Assembly: GCA_052035295.1 (NCBI GenBank)
Contig: JBPOHS010000176.1
Location: 1 to 7,454, forward strand
Direction of reading: 5' to 3'
Length of the DNA stretch: 7,454 nucleotides
From: HdN1 sp052035295
GTDB lineage: Bacteria > Pseudomonadota > Gammaproteobacteria > Pseudomonadales > Ketobacteraceae
Shown piece by piece: positions 7,062 to 7,454 of this stretch. The notes beneath the pieces are model-generated. The model did not search any database. It was given only the letters and a program-made list of their open reading frames with translations, and was not told the origin of the DNA. Within the stretch, counting starts at the first letter, position 1. Each line of letters starts with the position of its first letter. The translations under genes and the position numbers were made by a program.

Positions 7062-7454
7062 CTATTCTGCCAACACATAGCCCGCACTCCGCCCACCCCC
7101 AGGTGCCTTTACAAGCACGCCCTTTTCCAACAAATCAGAAATATCCCGCAGCGCCGTATCGTGGGAGCATTTCCCCAGCGCTGCCCACTTGCGCGCGGTG
7201 AGTTTTCCGCTTTCCCAATCCAGGTATTTGTTTAAAACCTTGTGTTGCCGTTCGCTCATGGGCGTGGTACCCCAGCGTTGCCAAACGTTGGCCTTGAGTA
7301 GAACTGCATCGAGTTGTCGCTCCGAATCCTGAATTGCGTCGGACAGTTGCTCGATGAACCAAAGTACCCAGGTGGTTACGTCCAGTGAGCCTTTTTGAGT
7401 ACTTTCTAGAATTTCATAATAGGCTTTTCGTACTTTTTGCAATTGCGATGACAA
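7062..7454 (-). CDS. Fic family protein of the DUF4172 subfamily, C-terminal part (5' end outside the window)
   Basis: The frame is open from the right edge to a TAG at 7064-7062, giving 130 residues. The TTG at the edge is almost certainly an internal Leu codon, because the sequence matches the C-terminal third of DUF4172-type Fic proteins (usually about 370 residues). The landmarks are SSQLQKVRKAYYEILESTQKG, a helical stretch with WVLWFIEQL and VLLKANVWQRW, then a winged helix from about residue 68: ERQHKVLNKYL, GKLTARKWAALGKCSHDTALRDI, and the wing GGGRSAGYVL. The catalytic HPFxxGNGR loop, any inhibitory motif and the DUF4172 domain would lie beyond the window, so activity cannot be judged. 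It is read in the same direction as, and 174 bases before, the complete fic gene. Confidence 0.88.
   Translation of the reverse strand: MSSQLQKVRKAYYEILESTQKGSLDVTTWVLWFIEQLSDAIQDSERQLDAVLLKANVWQRWGTTPMSERQHKVLNKYLDWESGKLTARKWAALGKCSHDTALRDISDLLEKGVLVKAPGGGRSAGYVLAE

Noticed and set aside
7452..7454. TTG as a start codon of a 130-residue protein
   Set aside because: It is at the window edge, and the protein matches only the C-terminal part of a longer Fic family, so the codon is internal.
1..7454. CRISPR arrays, tRNA or rRNA genes, insertion sequences, riboswitches
   Set aside because: I found no regularly spaced repeats, tRNA-like cloverleaf, transposase frame with terminal repeats, or conserved leader on reading both strands.

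Overview
The window looks like an accessory segment of a proteobacterial chromosome, probably gamma- or betaproteobacterial. That placement rests on base composition near 50% GC by eye, codon usage and the style of the encoded proteins; I cannot name a species. It holds one very large plus-strand gene and two minus-strand Fic-family genes, the second of which is cut by the right edge.

Layout. Positions 1-109 are the end of something upstream that I could not identify. Positions 110-5233 encode a single uninterrupted 1707-residue protein that starts at GTG. It joins three nucleic-acid enzyme modules: an N-terminal DEDD (DnaQ-like) 3'-5' exonuclease, a RecQ-type superfamily 2 helicase, and a UvrD/Rep-type superfamily 1 helicase. 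Both helicase motif sets look intact. A C-x4-C-x2-C-x3-H cluster lies just before the RecQ core, and the usual RecQ C-terminal four-cysteine zinc module is missing. Positions 5234-5549 form a convergent intergenic stretch with only weak hairpins. Positions 5550-6887 (minus) encode a complete 445-residue class II Fic protein with its own inhibitory motif, an intact HPFxxGNGR catalytic loop and a C-terminal winged helix. Positions 6888-7061 are an AT-rich intergenic region with a perfect 10-bp inverted repeat over a plausible promoter, plus further copies of the same half-site. Positions 7062-7454 (minus) are the C-terminal part of a second Fic protein, of the DUF4172-containing subfamily.

How the genes may work together. 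The large protein is self-contained: it could resect or unwind DNA ends, forks or invading DNA with two motors of different families and a nuclease in one chain. The architecture recalls human WRN (exonuclease plus RecQ) with a UvrD motor added. The Fic genes probably modify proteins by AMP transfer. They are convergent with the helicase gene, and nothing in the sequence ties them to it functionally. The repeats before the complete fic gene suggest local, possibly self-, regulation. The most interesting items are the triple fusion, the non-canonical exonuclease motif III, the relocated zinc-like motif and the operator-like repeats.
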